From Chthoniobacteraceae bacterium (lineage in GTDB: Bacteria; Verrucomicrobiota; Verrucomicrobiia; Chthoniobacterales; Chthoniobacteraceae): a stretch of 6,784 nt of DNA. The position numbers and the translations under genes are program-made. Of this stretch, positions 5,888 through 6,784 are shown piece after piece (within the stretch, counting starts at the first letter, position 1; each line of letters opens with the position of its first letter). The stretch is from contig CANJYI010000159.1 in NCBI GenBank assembly GCA_947478975.1, positions 1-6,784 of the forward strand. Reading direction: 5' to 3'. A model generated the notes under the pieces. That model had not been told where the DNA came from and made no database searches. It saw only the letters and a program-made list of their open reading frames with translations.

Positions 5888-6784
5888 TCAAAGGAGGGCG
5901 GGATCGCCATAAAGGGTGAACCCGGTCGTCCGGGTCACCCGCACCTCAAAAATCTCTCCGATGTGGCGCGGCCCGCCTTCAAAAACGACAATCTTGTTCT
6001 GGGGCGTCCGGCCAGTGAGCCGCTCCGCGTTGGTCTTGCTGGGCCCCTCGCAAAGGATCTGGACCGTCTGTCCGACAAGCGCCTCGTTCTTGGCGCGCGC
6101 AATCTCATTGATCACCCCGAGCAGTTCCTGATTCCTCGCCTCCTTGACGCTTTCTGGGAGCTGCTCGCCCATGGTCGCGGCGGGAGTGTCGCGCCGGGGC
6201 GAGTAGCGGAAGATAAAGGCGTTATCGAAAGCGACAGCCTCCGCGAGGGCCATGGTCTGGGCAAAGTCCTCCTCCGTTTCGCCGGGAAACCCAACGATGA
6301 TGTCGGTGGTCAGCGCGATGTCAGGGCGGGAAGCGCGCAGGGCCTCAGTCAGGGCGACATACCTTGCCGCGGTGTATCCGCGATGCATCTGTTTAAGGAG
6401 CCGGTCTGAACCGGACTGCAGGGGCAGATGGCAGTGCGGCATCAGCTTGGGCAACCGGGCAAAGGCCTCCACCAGGTCGGGGCGGTAGCCGATGGGATGC
6501 GGGGAGGTGAAGCGAATCCGCTCAATGCCATCGACGCCGTGCACGGCCTCCAGCAGCTGCACAAACGGGCTCTTTCCATCCACCTTCTGAAATTCATTCC
6601 GTCCGTAGAGGTTGACAATCTGGCCCAGCAGGGTGACTTCGCGGACGCCGTTTTGGGCGAGTGTCCGCACCTCCTCGACGATTTCAGCGATGCCGCGGGA
6701 GCGCTCGCCGCCGCGGGTCGAAGGGACGATGCAAAAAGTACAGCGCATGTTGCAGCCCTGCATGATGGACACAAAAGCAGTGGC
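5888..6784 (-). CDS. miaB: tRNA-2-methylthio-N6-dimethylallyladenosine synthase MiaB, C-terminal part (start beyond right edge)
   Basis: This radical-SAM methylthiotransferase adds a 2-methylthio group to i6A at position 37 of tRNAs reading UNN codons. The visible 298 residues begin at the window edge with 'ATAFVSIMQGCNMRCTFC'. C11, C15 and C18 (visible numbering) form the CxxxCxxC that binds the radical-SAM 4Fe-4S cluster. 'TRGGERSR' and 'EVTLLGQIVNLYG' follow, then 'HLPLQSGSDRLLKQMHRGYT' and 'TTDIIVGFPGETEEDF'. The last 60 or so residues (about 235-293) are a TRAM RNA-binding domain with 'EGPSKTN' and 'LTGRTPQNKIVVF', which favours MiaB over RimO or MtaB. The N-terminal domain that binds the second, sulfur-donating cluster lies outside the window. 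The GTG at 6772 is an internal valine, not a start. smc follows 150 bp downstream on the same strand, so co-transcription is possible. Confidence 0.95.
   Translation of the reverse strand, partial: ATAFVSIMQGCNMRCTFCIVPSTRGGERSRGIAEIVEEVRTLAQNGVREVTLLGQIVNLYGRNEFQKVDGKSPFVQLLEAVHGVDGIERIRFTSPHPIGYRPDLVEAFARLPKLMPHCHLPLQSGSDRLLKQMHRGYTAARYVALTEALRASRPDIALTTDIIVGFPGETEEDFAQTMALAEAVAFDNAFIFRYSPRRDTPAATMGEQLPESVKEARNQELLGVINEIARAKNEALVGQTVQILCEGPSKTNAERLTGRTPQNKIVVFEGGPRHIGEIFEVRVTRTTGFTLYGDPALL

Noticed and set aside
5054..6409. A 451-codon open frame on the plus strand opposite the smc 5' part, the gap and miaB
   Set aside because: It runs antisense through two strongly conserved genes and across their spacer, shows no recognisable domain, and long antisense frames are expected in GC-rich coding DNA.
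6770..6772. GTG as a miaB start codon
   Set aside because: It lies inside the conserved 'AFVSIMQGC' stretch with the frame open to the window edge, so the gene begins beyond 6784.

Overview
The window is a GC-rich bacterial chromosomal segment carrying five protein genes, two of them cut by the window edges. The Smc and MiaB sequences look most like those of the PVC group, probably Verrucomicrobiota. I base this on remembered family phrasing, such as the 'SIMEQGKIDQIL' stretch of Smc and the 'LLGQIVNLYG' and 'RFTSPHPIGY' stretches of MiaB, not on a search. Three of the four genes with a visible start lack a clear Shine-Dalgarno sequence, which is compatible with that group.

Layout from left to right: (1) 1-120, minus strand: the first 40 codons of a Phd/YefM-type antitoxin running off the left edge, with a good ribosome binding site and a 15-bp inverted repeat upstream. 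(2) 121-310: about 190 bp without a gene, holding that inverted repeat, a small GC hairpin and a perfect 13-bp stem-loop that abuts the next gene's stop codon. (3) 311-748, minus strand: a small protein of the DUF6572 type with a cysteine-containing tail and a 9-bp tandem duplication at its stop codon. (4) 805-1788, plus strand: a zeta-crystallin-type NADPH:quinone oxidoreductase, divergent from the DUF6572 gene. (5) 1789-1915: a convergent gap with no recognisable terminator. (6) 1916-5737, minus strand: a complete smc gene of 1273 codons, with both ATPase half-heads, two coiled-coil arms and the hinge. (7) 5738-5887: a 150-bp gap with several short inverted repeats. (8) 5888-6784, minus strand: the C-terminal part of miaB, whose start lies beyond the right edge.

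Functionally this is mostly housekeeping: chromosome organisation (smc), tRNA modification (miaB) and redox or quinone metabolism (the oxidoreductase). A likely toxin-antitoxin locus begins at the left edge. miaB and smc are co-directional and could share a transcript, but there is no evidence of a functional link. I see no mobile element, CRISPR array, RNA gene or convincing new multi-gene system. The most distinctive local features are the stem-loop and tandem duplication at the end of the DUF6572 gene and the acidic linker inside Smc.
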